Positions 1-9,467 are shown, numbered from the stretch's first letter. The stretch is 64,000 nucleotides of DNA from CAWHJB01 sp963698715 (GCA_963698715.1 CAVORW010000003.1:62001-126000); one strand, 5' to 3'. Translations and numbers: made by a program. Notes: a model not told the origin generated them from the sequence alone.

Positions 1-471
1 AGGGGCCGCAATGAAGGTTTGAGCCATAACGACGGCCAGAGGCGTAAAAGCGATCCGCATGCCAAAAAGATCGAGATAACTGCCCAAGAGGCCTCGCCGG
101 CCAAAGGCCATCAGGAGCGCCACTCCGGCAACCGCCGGAGGTAGCACGGTGGGTAGATCAATCAGGGTGTCAATCCAACGCTGGCGAGTAAAACATTGGC
201 GCGCCAGGGCGTAAGCCAATGGCGTGCCGAACACAATTGTGATCAGGGTTGTAGCCAGGGTAGTGCTGATGCTGAGCAAAACAGCCTGCTGAACCTGTTC
301 AGTTTGCAAGTTGGTCATTAAGGCAACCGGCGTGGCTCGCAGGAAGAGTGCCAGCAAAGGCAGACCAAAGAAGAAAAGCAGTGGCAGACTTAAGATCTGC
401 AATACCCGGCGAGTGCCAGGGCGAATGGGGTGGGCTGGGAGTTCATTAAATCTGGGAGAGTGTTTGTTCAT
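1..471 (-). CDS. modB: Molybdate ABC transporter permease ModB (3' end outside window)
   Basis: Inner-membrane permease that would pass molybdate (or tungstate) from ModA into the cytoplasm. The visible 157 residues start at ATG 471 and read without a stop to the window edge. They contain a hydrophobic helix around residues 25-46, a second at about 60-88, and the segment DLPTVLPPAVAGVALLMAFG, which is typical of the ModB permease family just before the EAA loop. The C-terminal part and any modC ATPase gene lie outside the window. It follows modA by 63 bases on the same strand, so the two are probably co-transcribed. Identification rests on the permease signature plus the modA neighbour; a tungstate (TupB/WtpB) role cannot be excluded. 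Confidence 0.88.
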   Translation of the reverse strand, partial: MNKHSPRFNELPAHPIRPGTRRVLQILSLPLLFFFGLPLLALFLRATPVALMTNLQTEQVQQAVLLSISTTLATTLITIVFGTPLAYALARQCFTRQRWIDTLIDLPTVLPPAVAGVALLMAFGRRGLLGSYLDLFGMRIAFTPLAVVMAQTFIAAP

Positions 472-534
472 GGAACTAAGCAGGTTTTTGACACATAGGT
501 TAGCGGCAAAGGGCGGTTGGGGATATCCATGCGT

Positions 535-1365
535 TTACCGGACAGGCTGAAACCCGAAACGACTTAAGCTGTCTTGCCCAGCGGGGGCCAAGATTGAGGC
601 AATAAATTCTTGGGCTAGACCGGAACCCTGGCTGTCGTTTATTGGCGCCAAATAGTATGCGGCCTGGACATTCAGAGGATCGGGTATGTCCAATTTCATA
701 AGCCGGCTTTCATCGGCTGGACCCACGTCACTCGAATAGACGATCCCGGCATCTGCCTCACCGAGGATGATCTTGCTGAGCACCGCTTTGACGTTTTCCT
801 CAAAAGAGACAACATTCTCGACTACTGCATCTTTATAGCCCGCACCAAGGGCCGGATCCTGGCTGGCCTGCTCCAGAAAGATGAGTGAGTACCTTCCCAC
901 CGGAACGGCCTCGTCTGCCAGAATCAAGCTGTACCCGGGTTTGGATAAATCCTGGAGGGAAGTTATGCCGGCAGGGTTATCGGCTGGGACGATCACCACC
1001 AGACGGTTATTTACGAATATCTGCTCGTCGCCGGCATTCACACGGCCGGATGCAATCGCGGCTTTCATCTGGTTTTGGTTGGCGCTGGCGAATACATCAA
1101 CTGGCGCACCCTGGGCAATCTGTTGAGCCAGCTGCTGAGAACCGGCGAAATTCGGGATGACATCTACATCCGGATGGCTTTTTTCAAAAGCCCGGATGAT
1201 CTCACTAAATGGCTCTGTCAGCGAGGCAGCCGCAAAAATATAAAGCTGTCTGGACCGCGAGTTAGCAATTGGCGAGAACGTTCCGTCTGTAGGGTTCGGA
1301 GCGGCCTGCCTGCAAGCAGATAAGAGCAGCACTGGCAACAGGACACATAAAAGGATCTGCTTCAC
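535..1365 (-). CDS. modA: Molybdate-binding lipoprotein ModA
   Basis: Periplasmic/extracytoplasmic solute-binding protein of the molybdate ABC transporter. The 276-residue product starts at GTG 1365, with a good Shine-Dalgarno (AAGGAGAT) upstream. A lipoprotein signal with lipobox LLSAC (Cys18) shows it is membrane-anchored. The mature part has the family pattern: IFAAASLTEPF at the N-terminus, 'ANQNQM' near residue 95, and 'GEADAGIVYSSDV' near residue 205, matching ModA/WtpA-type anion-binding proteins. It lies between the putative Mo-responsive regulator and modB in one orientation. Molybdate versus tungstate specificity cannot be decided from sequence alone. Confidence 0.93.
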   Translation of the reverse strand: MKQILLCVLLPVLLLSACRQAAPNPTDGTFSPIANSRSRQLYIFAAASLTEPFSEIIRAFEKSHPDVDVIPNFAGSQQLAQQIAQGAPVDVFASANQNQMKAAIASGRVNAGDEQIFVNNRLVVIVPADNPAGITSLQDLSKPGYSLILADEAVPVGRYSLIFLEQASQDPALGAGYKDAVVENVVSFEENVKAVLSKIILGEADAGIVYSSDVGPADESRLMKLDIPDPLNVQAAYYLAPINDSQGSGLAQEFIASILAPAGQDSLSRFGFQPVR

Positions 1366-1438
1366 GGCGCTCTGATCTCCTTTATAAGAGCGATACCCAA
1401 TACCGTGGTATGTTCTCCACAGAACAACTTTAGTTTCT

Positions 1439-2431
1439 TCAGTTAATCGTCTCTACCTGGCCTGAAACTGGCAGATTGGCATAGCCAGCCAGTGATTGGA
1501 TGGCGGTACGAAATACCTTGCTGTTGAGATGCTCGAAAAAGGGGCTATAGCGAGGATCCTCTACCAACTCTGCAGCCACTACCAATTCATAAGGCTCTTC
1601 GAATAATGGAATGAAACCCAGATTCAATTCCATGGCTATGGCGGCGATTCCCAATCCGGCATCGGCTTGCCCATTAGATATCGCCTGGGCTACTCTGGCA
1701 TGGCTGTCGGCAACCCGGTTGTAACCCCGGATCTGATGGGGCTTCACCCCGCGTTCTGTCAGCGCTTGATCCAGCCAGATTCGGATCCCTGATCCGAGCT
1801 CGCGATTGATAAATCGTAAACGAGGGTCCAGCAGGTCTTCCAAATCCCGGATCCCGAGCGGGTTGCCGGGCTGTACGATCAGGCCCTCGAGCCGGCCGTA
1901 CAGCGGGATGATCGCCATCCGGCGGCCCGGAAATATGTGGCGTACAAAAGAGCGATTGTATTCCTGGGTACTGCTATCCAGCAGGTGGCAGGTAGCCATT
2001 TGGCAGACACCCTGGCGCAGCAGCACCAGGCCGTCCAGACTGTTCAATGGCAGCACCTGCAGGTAGATCTCAGATTGAATCTTGCTCAAAGCAGATCGCA
2101 CTTGCCTGAAACCCGAATCCATACTGCTGATGGTTAACTCCGGTGTACTTGTGGGCGGTGCGGGCAGGATGGCCAGCTGGGCGATCAGAGCTGGCTGGCA
2201 AGCCTGGTAATATTTTTCCAGGTGGTTTTGTTGGGGGTGATCCGCGATTGGCTCAACCAGCCCGCAGTCCTGCAGGGATTTCAGATGGTGGCGCATATGA
2301 GCGGCGCTGGTTTCAAACTGCTCGCCTAATTTAGAAAGGGTCGCCGGGTTGTTCATGAGCGAACGCAGAATGGCCACTCGGGTTGGGTGGCTGAGTGCTT
2401 TGATTTGGGCGGGGGTTATACCTGAGAGCAT
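1439..2431 (-). CDS. ArsR-like winged-helix / periplasmic-binding-like fusion regulator of the mod operon
   Basis: Likely transcription regulator sensing molybdate or a related oxyanion. The first ~75 residues form an ArsR-type winged helix (ALSHPTRVAILRSLMNN, then a recognition-helix region 'SAAHMRHHLKSLQDCGLVEP'). Residues ~110-315 resemble the cytoplasmic substrate-binding-like domain (PBP_like family) found fused to HTH domains in molybdate regulators, with 'NRELGSGIRIWLDQAL' and 'ISNGQADAGLGIAAIA'. Start chosen at ATG 2431 (AGG five bases upstream) rather than the TTG at 2443. It precedes modA by 73 bases on the same strand, so it probably heads the operon and regulates it. Ligand is inferred from context only; ArsR instead of the usual LysR/ModE DNA-binding domain is notable. 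Confidence 0.8.
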   Translation of the reverse strand: MLSGITPAQIKALSHPTRVAILRSLMNNPATLSKLGEQFETSAAHMRHHLKSLQDCGLVEPIADHPQQNHLEKYYQACQPALIAQLAILPAPPTSTPELTISSMDSGFRQVRSALSKIQSEIYLQVLPLNSLDGLVLLRQGVCQMATCHLLDSSTQEYNRSFVRHIFPGRRMAIIPLYGRLEGLIVQPGNPLGIRDLEDLLDPRLRFINRELGSGIRIWLDQALTERGVKPHQIRGYNRVADSHARVAQAISNGQADAGLGIAAIAMELNLGFIPLFEEPYELVVAAELVEDPRYSPFFEHLNSKVFRTAIQSLAGYANLPVSGQVETIN

Positions 2432-2687
2432 TAAAACCTGCAAGTCGTTTATTTAAGGAAAAATTTAATTAACCCCCATTAGTGTATCTTTGCGCCATTC
2501 ACCTGTCAAGATTTTGCCTGGACAGATTTTGCCTGGCAGCGGGCGCATTTTGTTTGGGCTCAACTTCATCAGACTGGCACAATCAAACCCTTTTCCCCCG
2601 CCGGATCTGGGAAAATAGAAAAAAACGGAGCCTGGATAAGCTGCAGCCAACCGAAGCTTCGTCTGAAAACTTGCTTGTTGCTGCCTT

Positions 2688-4151
2688 TTAATCTAAACGC
2701 TCCCGCTCCCGCAGTTCTGCATTAAATAAGATTGTGTCGACCTTATCTTCAATCCCGGGATCCAAGGGCGGAACCTGATGGGATGCCAGGATTTTAGCCA
2801 GCTTTTCATGCACGCGTGTTTCCATGGTTTTTTTACCATCTTTGACCCAGTTGGGATAAAACTTGCGATCGAGCAGAGTGGGTATCCAAACCTCGCTGCG
2901 ACACAATACCGCCGAGCGAGGCTCCGCCAGGAAAGAACCTCCGGGTCCAACCTGTTCGATCAGGTCGAGCATGATTGATTCCTGGTTGACCTCTATCCCG
3001 CGCTGGATCCGCCTGGACATGGAAATAATCTCGTCAGCCATGACCAGCATTTCAAGCGAGCCAATGTCAGCGCAGTCCAGAAAACCCACATCATGAACCA
3101 GAGCCGTCCCGCTTAGGGAGGCCATAAGGATTTGGATGGCGCTTTCTATGGCTGCCTGGCTATCCAAAACTTTGCTCTCCGAGGCGCCAGCAGTGCCCAT
3201 AAAGGGTAGCCCCAGGTAGCGAGTGATGTCGACAGCCGCAGCGCTGTTCAGGCTCATCTCTGGCGAACCGTATGCCGGACGGGCCGTCCGAAGATCCATG
3301 GCAGAAGGCACCCCGCCTACGACAATTGGTGCGCCGCGTTTCTTGAGCTGGACGATGGCAACCGCACTAAGCACATTCGCCAGGAGCAGAACCAGACCAG
3401 CCGCAGCTGTCACTGGTGATTCCAGTCCGACAGTTGGCCCTCCCAGATAAATGAGCGGGATATTATGTTCTGCCGCCCACAAGATATTCGAAAGATCTTC
3501 GTCGGTGTGGCGCAGCGGAGAGGGCCAGGTACTGAAGAAACCAAAATTTGGCCGGCCAGCAAACGCCGCTTCACCGCCCGCAACAAGACAGGCGATCTGG
3601 TAGATATCTGCCAGGGCTTCCGTGCGGTGAGCCCAGGCCAGAATCGGTTTGGTGGTATTGGCGATCTCTTCCGCAAATTCATATACCGCGGAGAGCATTG
3701 GAGTGACGTCGTCAAACAGGCTCAAGCCCATCACATAATCGATGTTGGGTAGGGCATCACAAACTCGCGCTGTCAGCGCAGCATCACCACGTCGAGCCGG
3801 TCGTCTTTCACCTGTTACCGGGTCCATAAAATAGGTGCAGGTTGGGCCGGGGCCGAAATGAACCCTGTCAGGCGCGATCCGCATCTGGTGAGTATGGTCC
3901 CGCCCCCAGATTGTAAAGGTACGTGGAGCCGAAACCAGCGCTTCCTGGATCAGATGAGGCGGGATAAAGGCGATATGATCTTGAAAGCGTGCTCCAGCCT
4001 GCACCAAGAGCTCCCTGGCTTCGGCATTGTTGACTTGAACGCCAATCCGGTTCAGGCATTCCAGAGTGGTCAGATATAGCTCGTGGCATTGGCTATCAGA
4101 CAGCACCCGAAATTGAGGGGTCTGACGGTCGGAATAGTTGCTGATAATCAA
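2688..4151 (-). CDS. MttB-family (non-pyrrolysine) corrinoid-dependent methyltransferase, copy 1
   Basis: Cytoplasmic methyltransferase of the trimethylamine methyltransferase (MttB) superfamily, expected to move a methyl group from a quaternary or tertiary amine to a corrinoid protein. The 487-residue reading frame is full length and has no in-frame amber codon, so it is a pyrrolysine-free member like the glycine-betaine enzyme MtgB. Family traits include the N-terminal 'LNRIGVQVNNAEARELL', 'HFGPGPTCTYFMDPVTGERR', and 'LVHDVGFLDCADIGSLEMLV' near residue 370. Start is TTG 4151 with GGAG eight bases upstream. It is the last gene of a minus-strand cluster with PLP enzymes and a second MttB paralogue. 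The substrate cannot be read from sequence. Confidence 0.9.
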   Translation of the reverse strand: MIISNYSDRQTPQFRVLSDSQCHELYLTTLECLNRIGVQVNNAEARELLVQAGARFQDHIAFIPPHLIQEALVSAPRTFTIWGRDHTHQMRIAPDRVHFGPGPTCTYFMDPVTGERRPARRGDAALTARVCDALPNIDYVMGLSLFDDVTPMLSAVYEFAEEIANTTKPILAWAHRTEALADIYQIACLVAGGEAAFAGRPNFGFFSTWPSPLRHTDEDLSNILWAAEHNIPLIYLGGPTVGLESPVTAAAGLVLLLANVLSAVAIVQLKKRGAPIVVGGVPSAMDLRTARPAYGSPEMSLNSAAAVDITRYLGLPFMGTAGASESKVLDSQAAIESAIQILMASLSGTALVHDVGFLDCADIGSLEMLVMADEIISMSRRIQRGIEVNQESIMLDLIEQVGPGGSFLAEPRSAVLCRSEVWIPTLLDRKFYPNWVKDGKKTMETRVHEKLAKILASHQVPPLDPGIEDKVDTILFNAELRERERLD

Positions 4152-4252
4152 CGGATTCTCTCCAGTTTATCGTTTAGTCTTTGGAATTCCCTGAGAGGAA
4201 TAAAGCACTTTCCTTCTCCATCGGTTGGAAGGTGACTGTAGGTCATGATACT

Positions 4253-5416
4253 CTAAAGTTTGCCGAATGCACTTGTGAGTCTATCCAGGGCAACCTGAAT
4301 ATTCTCCAGCGAATTTGCGAAACACAGGCGTAGATAGCCTTCACCGTTTTCACCAAACGAAGTGCCAGAAAGCAAGGCCACTCCGGCTTGATCCAATAAA
4401 TAGTCAGCTATCCAGGTGGAGGTTTTTCCGAATGAAGTGATATTTGGGAAGACATAGAACGCCCCTTGGGGCATACGGCAGCTCAAACCGGGGATCTTGT
4501 TCAACCCATCTACCAGCACATCCCGACGGCGCTTGTATTTTGTTACCACGGCATCAACCTGCGCCTGGGGGCCGCGCAAGGCCTGAATACCAGCGACTTG
4601 AGTGAAGCTGGCTGTGCAACCTATTGAGTGAGTCAGCAGCAGCCCAACCCGGTCGGCAAGCGCCTCTGGCATAATGCCGTATCCCAGCCGCCAGCCCGTC
4701 ATAGCGTAAGCCTTAGAGAAACCATCACAGATGATTGTTCGTTCTGCCATCCCTGGCAAAGTCGCAATGCTAATGACCTTGACGTCATAAACCAGGCGAT
4801 CGTATATTTCATCCGATAGCACCCAGAAATCATACTTCTGGGCGGCTTTAGCAATATGATTTAATGCCTCCAGCGGCATGATCCCACCGGTGGGATTGCT
4901 GGGTGAATTTAGGATCACCATGCGAGTCCGGTCGCTGACCAGCCGGTCGAATACATCCAGATCGAATGAAAAATCAGCCTGCTCACGCAGTGGGACTGGC
5001 ACTGGGATTCCGCCAGCCACTTCGATCATCGCTTTATAGGTCGGGAAACCCGGGTCCGGGTAAATGACTTCATCGCCAGGCTGTACCAGGGCCAGGGTGG
5101 GGAAGAAAAGGGCCGGCTTCGCGCCCGGACCTACAATCACTTGAGAAGCCTGCACAGCCAATCCCTTTTGCTGGCTGGCGTAGTTGGCGATCTCCTGGCG
5201 CAGTTCGCCCATCCCTGATGAGGGAGTGTAACGAGTATAGCCGTCTTCGATCGCCTTAATCCCCGCCTGAGAGATATTCTCGAAAGTAGGCACATCCGGT
5301 TGGCCAATCTCCAGGTGAATAATCTCTTTCCCAGAGGCCTCCAGCGCCTGAGCTCTCGCCAGCATATGATAGGCCCCTTCAGGCGCCAGGGTGACAACAC
5401 GATCTGCAAAATCCAT
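4253..5416 (-). CDS. Class I/II pyridoxal-phosphate aminotransferase
   Basis: Fold-type I PLP aminotransferase of the aspartate/aromatic aminotransferase group, cytoplasmic. Visible signatures are the N-terminal 'APEGAYHMLARAQALEASGK', 'LNSPSNPTGG' (substrate and cofactor contacts), 'VLSDEIYDRLVY' (Asp and Tyr binding PLP) and 'ICDGFSKAYAMTGWRLGY' with the Schiff-base lysine. Length (387 residues from ATG 5416) is normal. ATG 5416 is preferred because GAGG lies five bases upstream; the upstream ATG at 5443 has no ribosome-binding site. It lies 101 bases upstream of mttB copy 1 and downstream of a racemase-like gene, suggesting a role in processing the demethylated amino-acid product; the amino acid is unknown. 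Confidence 0.88.
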   Translation of the reverse strand: MDFADRVVTLAPEGAYHMLARAQALEASGKEIIHLEIGQPDVPTFENISQAGIKAIEDGYTRYTPSSGMGELRQEIANYASQQKGLAVQASQVIVGPGAKPALFFPTLALVQPGDEVIYPDPGFPTYKAMIEVAGGIPVPVPLREQADFSFDLDVFDRLVSDRTRMVILNSPSNPTGGIMPLEALNHIAKAAQKYDFWVLSDEIYDRLVYDVKVISIATLPGMAERTIICDGFSKAYAMTGWRLGYGIMPEALADRVGLLLTHSIGCTASFTQVAGIQALRGPQAQVDAVVTKYKRRRDVLVDGLNKIPGLSCRMPQGAFYVFPNITSFGKTSTWIADYLLDQAGVALLSGTSFGENGEGYLRLCFANSLENIQVALDRLTSAFGKL

Positions 5417-5555
5417 GATGACCTCGCTCGTATTTACAATCATTTCGATACGTTATTATTTTCTTCTGAGGGGTGCCCGAAAATGTTGTAGGCGAAAACA
5501 ATTCAACAAACTTTTAGTGGCCTTTTCGGTAAGTCACTTAAGAAATAAGCGACTT

Positions 5556-5602
5556 TGTGGTGTTCGGTTTGGGCGGCTATACCGCCCAAACCGAACACCA
5601 CA
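5556..5602. repeat. Long perfect inverted repeat (palindrome family member 1)
   Basis: A 21-bp perfect stem (5556-5576 with 5582-5602) around a 5-base loop lies in the 238-bp gap between the racemase-like and aminotransferase genes. The left arm contains GTTCGGTTTGGGCGGCT, which recurs with small changes in the palindromes at 33.8 and 60.2 kb. There is no run of T directly after either arm, so a simple intrinsic terminator is a poor explanation; a REP/MITE-like intergenic element or mRNA-stabilising hairpin is more likely. Confidence 0.85.
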
Positions 5603-5654
5603 TATCCTTCTTTTGTTTGCAATGAATTTAGCGAAAATACCATTTAGTATACCC

Positions 5655-6443
5655 CTATACATGTCCGTAGTAATCGCGATGAACGACGACTGAATAGGCA
5701 TAATCTAACAGTGTGCCCCAGCTATAAATGGGTATATTGATTTCCCGTTGTAAAGCCCGGGCAAAAGGCGGGAAACCGGTGCACTCCAGCACCATGGCAC
5801 CCATATTGGGATGCTGCTGATAAAATTGGATGGCGACCGATAAAAACTCATCCCGAGCTTTATTATATCGAGCGGAGGGTGGATCTGTGCGTTTTTCACG
5901 CGTCCATAAGTGATCGAATTCCTCACACTCGAACGTCTCCATAGCCCCACCAATCACGTAATTGCTGTCAGGCAGGATTCCGACTGCTTCCAGGTGGCGA
6001 CTGGTCAGGTGATCGGCGTTTGACATCAAAATCCCGACCGTCTGTTGGGGGGATATGATTTGCTGGGCCAGCGGCACTTGCAGCAAGCTGGACGTGAAAA
6101 CTGGAACGCTGACACTGGAAGCCACTTCGCGCTGAAAATAAGAAAAGTAGCCGCATTCAGCGGCAATCGCTCGCACACCGATCCGCTCCAGCCGCATGGC
6201 AGCCCGCAGCAATGGTTCCAAGCAAGGGGATTTGTCAGTCTCGACGACCAATTGATAAATATCCACACCTTCTGCTACTTCATACTGGATTGGAAAAGGA
6301 TAAGCGCTGGCATTGCGCACGTCACCGGGAAAACCGGGATAGACATCATCCAGGATAATCACACCCAGGCCCATGCCATAGACCAGGTGGTTTTTGCGGG
6401 ATATGATCCGCTGAATATCTGGGTCTCTGCTAGTTGGCATCAT
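5655..6443 (-). CDS. Aspartate/glutamate racemase-superfamily protein
   Basis: Likely cofactor-independent racemase/isomerase or lyase of the Asp/Glu/hydantoin racemase superfamily. Two cysteines sit in the expected settings: 'AAECGYFSYFQ' near residue 96 and 'MVLECTGFPPFA' near residue 221, corresponding to the paired catalytic cysteines. The 262-residue product starts at ATG 6443, with AGAGG nine bases upstream. It lies within the minus-strand corrinoid-methyltransferase cluster between two PLP enzymes, which suggests action on the amino- or hydroxy-acid released after demethylation. The exact reaction is unknown; maleate-isomerase-like activity is an alternative within the superfamily. Confidence 0.75.
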   Translation of the reverse strand: MMPTSRDPDIQRIISRKNHLVYGMGLGVIILDDVYPGFPGDVRNASAYPFPIQYEVAEGVDIYQLVVETDKSPCLEPLLRAAMRLERIGVRAIAAECGYFSYFQREVASSVSVPVFTSSLLQVPLAQQIISPQQTVGILMSNADHLTSRHLEAVGILPDSNYVIGGAMETFECEEFDHLWTREKRTDPPSARYNKARDEFLSVAIQFYQQHPNMGAMVLECTGFPPFARALQREINIPIYSWGTLLDYAYSVVVHRDYYGHV

Positions 6444-6532
6444 TGTTCAAGTCCTCTCTACCAGGGTCGTGTTCTTGAGCATAATTAAACATTAACAATT
6501 TTGATGCGTTGTGCATCAAAAAGTAAATTCGA

Positions 6533-7777
6533 TTAAATTTTAGCAAGTGCCTGTTCAAGGTCGCGAATAATGTCTGCTGGGTCCTCCATCCCTACCGAGA
6601 GCCGGATCAGGCCATCATCAATGCCGGCTGCGTCGCGTTCTTCCTGGGTCATGTGCTCATGGGTGATGGTGCGAGGATGCATGCAAATGGTCCGGCTGGT
6701 GCCAAACGTAACGGCGTGCACGACAAGCCGAACACTGTTCATCACAGCAGCAGCTCCATCCATCCCACCAGGGACTACAAATGATAGCAAACCCCCGTTC
6801 ATTTTCATCTGGGCCCGGGCGAGTTCGTAGGTAGGGTGTGTTTTCAAGCCTGGGTAGTTGACGTGGGTTACCTTCGAATGAGAATCCAGGAATTCGGCCA
6901 CTTTTTGGGCGTTCTGGCTGTGACGCTCCATCCGTAATGGCAGCGTTTCGAGATACTGAAGGGTTAGCCAGGCCTCCAAAGGCTGCATGATCGCACCTAC
7001 AAATTCAGTCGTGTTCCAGCGAATATCTTCAACCAGAGCTTCTGGACCAATGATCGCACCACCCAACACGCTGGCGTTGCCGCTCAGGAATTTTGTAATG
7101 GAGAGCAAAATGATATCTGCCCCCAGGTCTACCGGCTTTTGTAAAGCCGCGGTAGCGGTCGTGTTGTCCACCATCAGGGGCACGCCATGTGAATGAGCTA
7201 CCTCCGCAACAGCCGCAATATCGGTCACAAACAGGCATGGGTTGCTGGGCGTTTCGACCCAAACCAGTTTGGTTCGCTGGTCGATCTCGGCACCCCAGGA
7301 TTTAGGATCTCCAGGGTCTTTTACGAAGCGAAATTCAACCCCGCAGCGCTGTGGGAAGATGGCAGCAGCTTGCTTGTACCCTTCCCCAAAGATATTGAGC
7401 GAGGTGACCACATTGTCTCCCGGGCGGGCAATGGTGAAAATCAAATTGAACAATGCCTGCGAGCCAGAATTTGCACTAACAGCTCCTTCGCCTCCCTCCA
7501 GGGCTGCCAGCCGTTCTTCCAGGATGCTGACAGTCGGAGTCTTGCTGCGACCATAGATATAATCGGGAAACTTGTCGAAGGTTTCATAAGGATAGGTCAT
7601 TGACTGGATGATTGGTGGAACGAATGAACGGAAATGTTCTACGTTTTCAAGTGGGTGATACCCGGCATGCAGTGCTTGGGTTGCTAGACCGTGCTCGGCA
7701 TCTTTTGGCTTGGAGGCCTGGGCGTTAGGGTCATATTGCCAGGGATCACGCATAAAAAATGGTTTATGGCTATGCAT
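6533..7777 (-). CDS. Trans-sulfuration-family PLP enzyme (cystathionine gamma-synthase / methionine gamma-lyase / sulfhydrylase type)
   Basis: PLP-dependent enzyme of the Cys/Met metabolism family, acting on sulfur amino acids by gamma-elimination or gamma-replacement. Family landmarks are 'YIYGRSKTPT' (phosphate-binding Tyr-Arg), 'ALEGGEGAVSANSGSQAL', 'LVWVETPSNP', 'PLMVDNTTAT' (Asp contacting the pyridine nitrogen), and 'LLSITKFLSGN' with the PLP lysine. The C-terminus has 'RLSVGMEDPADIIRDLEQAL'. The 414-residue length is usual, with a ~30-residue N-terminal extension. It lies between mttB copy 2 and the racemase-like gene on the same strand, so it may handle a sulfur-containing product or homocysteine in a methyl-transfer route. 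Which reaction it performs cannot be settled by sequence reading. Confidence 0.85.
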   Translation of the reverse strand: MHSHKPFFMRDPWQYDPNAQASKPKDAEHGLATQALHAGYHPLENVEHFRSFVPPIIQSMTYPYETFDKFPDYIYGRSKTPTVSILEERLAALEGGEGAVSANSGSQALFNLIFTIARPGDNVVTSLNIFGEGYKQAAAIFPQRCGVEFRFVKDPGDPKSWGAEIDQRTKLVWVETPSNPCLFVTDIAAVAEVAHSHGVPLMVDNTTATAALQKPVDLGADIILLSITKFLSGNASVLGGAIIGPEALVEDIRWNTTEFVGAIMQPLEAWLTLQYLETLPLRMERHSQNAQKVAEFLDSHSKVTHVNYPGLKTHPTYELARAQMKMNGGLLSFVVPGGMDGAAAVMNSVRLVVHAVTFGTSRTICMHPRTITHEHMTQEERDAAGIDDGLIRLSVGMEDPADIIRDLEQALAKI

Positions 7778-8015
7778 CTTGTATCAACCTTTCAAAAAAG
7801 TTGCGCATTGCTCCCCAAAGAGTAATCAGGGTCCTACTGAGATCCTGAGGGGACTTCTATCATAAAACGGTCTAGTTTGTTCAAAAGGTACGTGTAATTC
7901 ATTAGCGACCGCATAAGGCAAGGACGCAGTAGAACCTGCATCGACACCTGGGTGTAAAAGAAACACTGAGCCTTGCTTTGGGACAGCCTTATACCGATGG
8001 TTGGATAAGCCGTTG

Positions 8016-9467
8016 TCAGCCCTGACTGTCAATCCAGGCCTGTTCGCGTTCGACAATCTTTTTGATAGCGGTCTGAACCTCTGGCGAGAGGGGGGCGACC
8101 TGATGGCTGGCGAGGATCTCATCCACCATTTTTGCTGCCCGTTCTTCCATGCTCGTTCCGCCACGTTTCATCCAGACGGCGTGTGGGTTTTTGTCTGCCA
8201 GTTTTGAGTAATATGGTTCTTTGTAGTGTCGCAGAGTATGCTCGTGACTTAGGTATGTACCAGTTGGACCCAGTTCGTCAACCACATCCAGGGCCAGGGT
8301 CTCGTCATCGACCTTCACGCCCGCCGTAGCGGCTCGAATGAATCCCAACCAATCATTGCACAGGGTAATCAACTGCAGGGATCCTTGCATCCCCGAATCC
8401 ATAAATCCGACATCGTGAACAATATTGGCGCCGTGGAGCAAAGCGGTCATCAAACTCATCGTCGCTTCGAACCCACATTGCTGGTCGAGAAGCTTAGAAT
8501 CGGTTGAGCCTCCCAGGCCAAAGACTGGCAGGTCGTAATACTTGCCCATGGTCGTTGGGACGCCCTGCTCATCAGCCAGGACATAGTTGCCCACCATGGT
8601 GCGCAAATTGTAAGGACCGCCATTCCAACCAGGCACAGCAACCGGCGCGCCAGGTTGAACTAGCTGCGAAAGAACCACACCCAGCAGGATGCCTGCGTTC
8701 ATTGATGCCATGCAGCCGGCAGTTGTCACAGGTGAGTTCACGCCACCGGCGTTGAGCGGGATATATAATTGGGGCAATCCTTTTTCAGCTAGATAAATGC
8801 ATTTTTGCAAAGCTTCCGCATTGGCAATCAGGCCGGATGTGACATTGATATAACAGGTGGCGAACGGGCGCATTTGGTAGGCTTCTGGGCTGCCAGCTAC
8901 TGCTTCGCACATCTCGAGAGCCGCCACACAGCCTTCAAAATCAGGAGTAACGAAGACGATGGGCTTGCTGGTGTTGTTGAGCATCACTTCCATCTGGTAG
9001 CGATCATAGATAGATTGATCGACATCCATAGGCAGGAATGCTGACATCACAAAATCGATCTCAGGCAAAGCATCCATCAGCCGGACCGCATTGATGACAT
9101 CCTGTAAAATGGGTTTGCGGCGCTCGCCGGAATGATGATCCAGGATGTTCAGGCAGTCAGAGCCCCCACCGTAATAAGTGTTATAGCCGCCTGCGCGCAT
9201 GGCCACCTTACCGTTGCGATCGTATAGGGTCAGATGGGAGGGTGCAGTGGCGAGAGCATTCGTGACCATATAGGCGGGGATGCGAACGCTCAACCCATTT
9301 TTTTTCGCCCCTCCAGCAACCAGGATATCGCGCGCCCGGTCATCATGAACGTCGATGCCAACCCGCTCAAGAATCTCCAGGCTGGCCTGGTGAATCTTTT
9401 TGCACTCATGGGGGCCCATGCGAGCATAATGGGCGCTTGTCATGCTGGTACCATGTGTTTCTATCAT
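8016..9467 (-). CDS. MttB-family (non-pyrrolysine) corrinoid-dependent methyltransferase, copy 2
   Basis: Second MttB-superfamily methyltransferase, 483 residues, complete and free of in-frame amber codons. It shares the family layout with copy 1 (N-terminal 'ILERVGIDVHDDRARDIL', 'YYGGGSDCLNILDHHSGERR', 'IVHDVGFMDSGMQGSLQLI') but differs clearly in detail, so the pair probably differ in substrate or form a mixed system rather than a recent duplication. It starts at ATG 9467 with a GGAGG sequence just upstream and is the first gene of the minus-strand cluster, facing the GntR regulator across a 726-bp gap. The methyl acceptor is probably the corrinoid protein at 11.2 kb. Confidence 0.9.
   Translation of the reverse strand: MIETHGTSMTSAHYARMGPHECKKIHQASLEILERVGIDVHDDRARDILVAGGAKKNGLSVRIPAYMVTNALATAPSHLTLYDRNGKVAMRAGGYNTYYGGGSDCLNILDHHSGERRKPILQDVINAVRLMDALPEIDFVMSAFLPMDVDQSIYDRYQMEVMLNNTSKPIVFVTPDFEGCVAALEMCEAVAGSPEAYQMRPFATCYINVTSGLIANAEALQKCIYLAEKGLPQLYIPLNAGGVNSPVTTAGCMASMNAGILLGVVLSQLVQPGAPVAVPGWNGGPYNLRTMVGNYVLADEQGVPTTMGKYYDLPVFGLGGSTDSKLLDQQCGFEATMSLMTALLHGANIVHDVGFMDSGMQGSLQLITLCNDWLGFIRAATAGVKVDDETLALDVVDELGPTGTYLSHEHTLRHYKEPYYSKLADKNPHAVWMKRGGTSMEERAAKMVDEILASHQVAPLSPEVQTAIKKIVEREQAWIDSQG

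Noticed and set aside
2512..2540. Short direct repeat of AGATTTTGCCTGG upstream of mttB copy 1's 3' end
   Set aside because: Only two near-adjacent copies in a small gap, with no further copies or functional hint.
2688..9467. Pyrrolysine readthrough in the MttB-family genes
   Set aside because: Both genes are complete frames without in-frame TAG, so they belong to the non-pyrrolysine branch.
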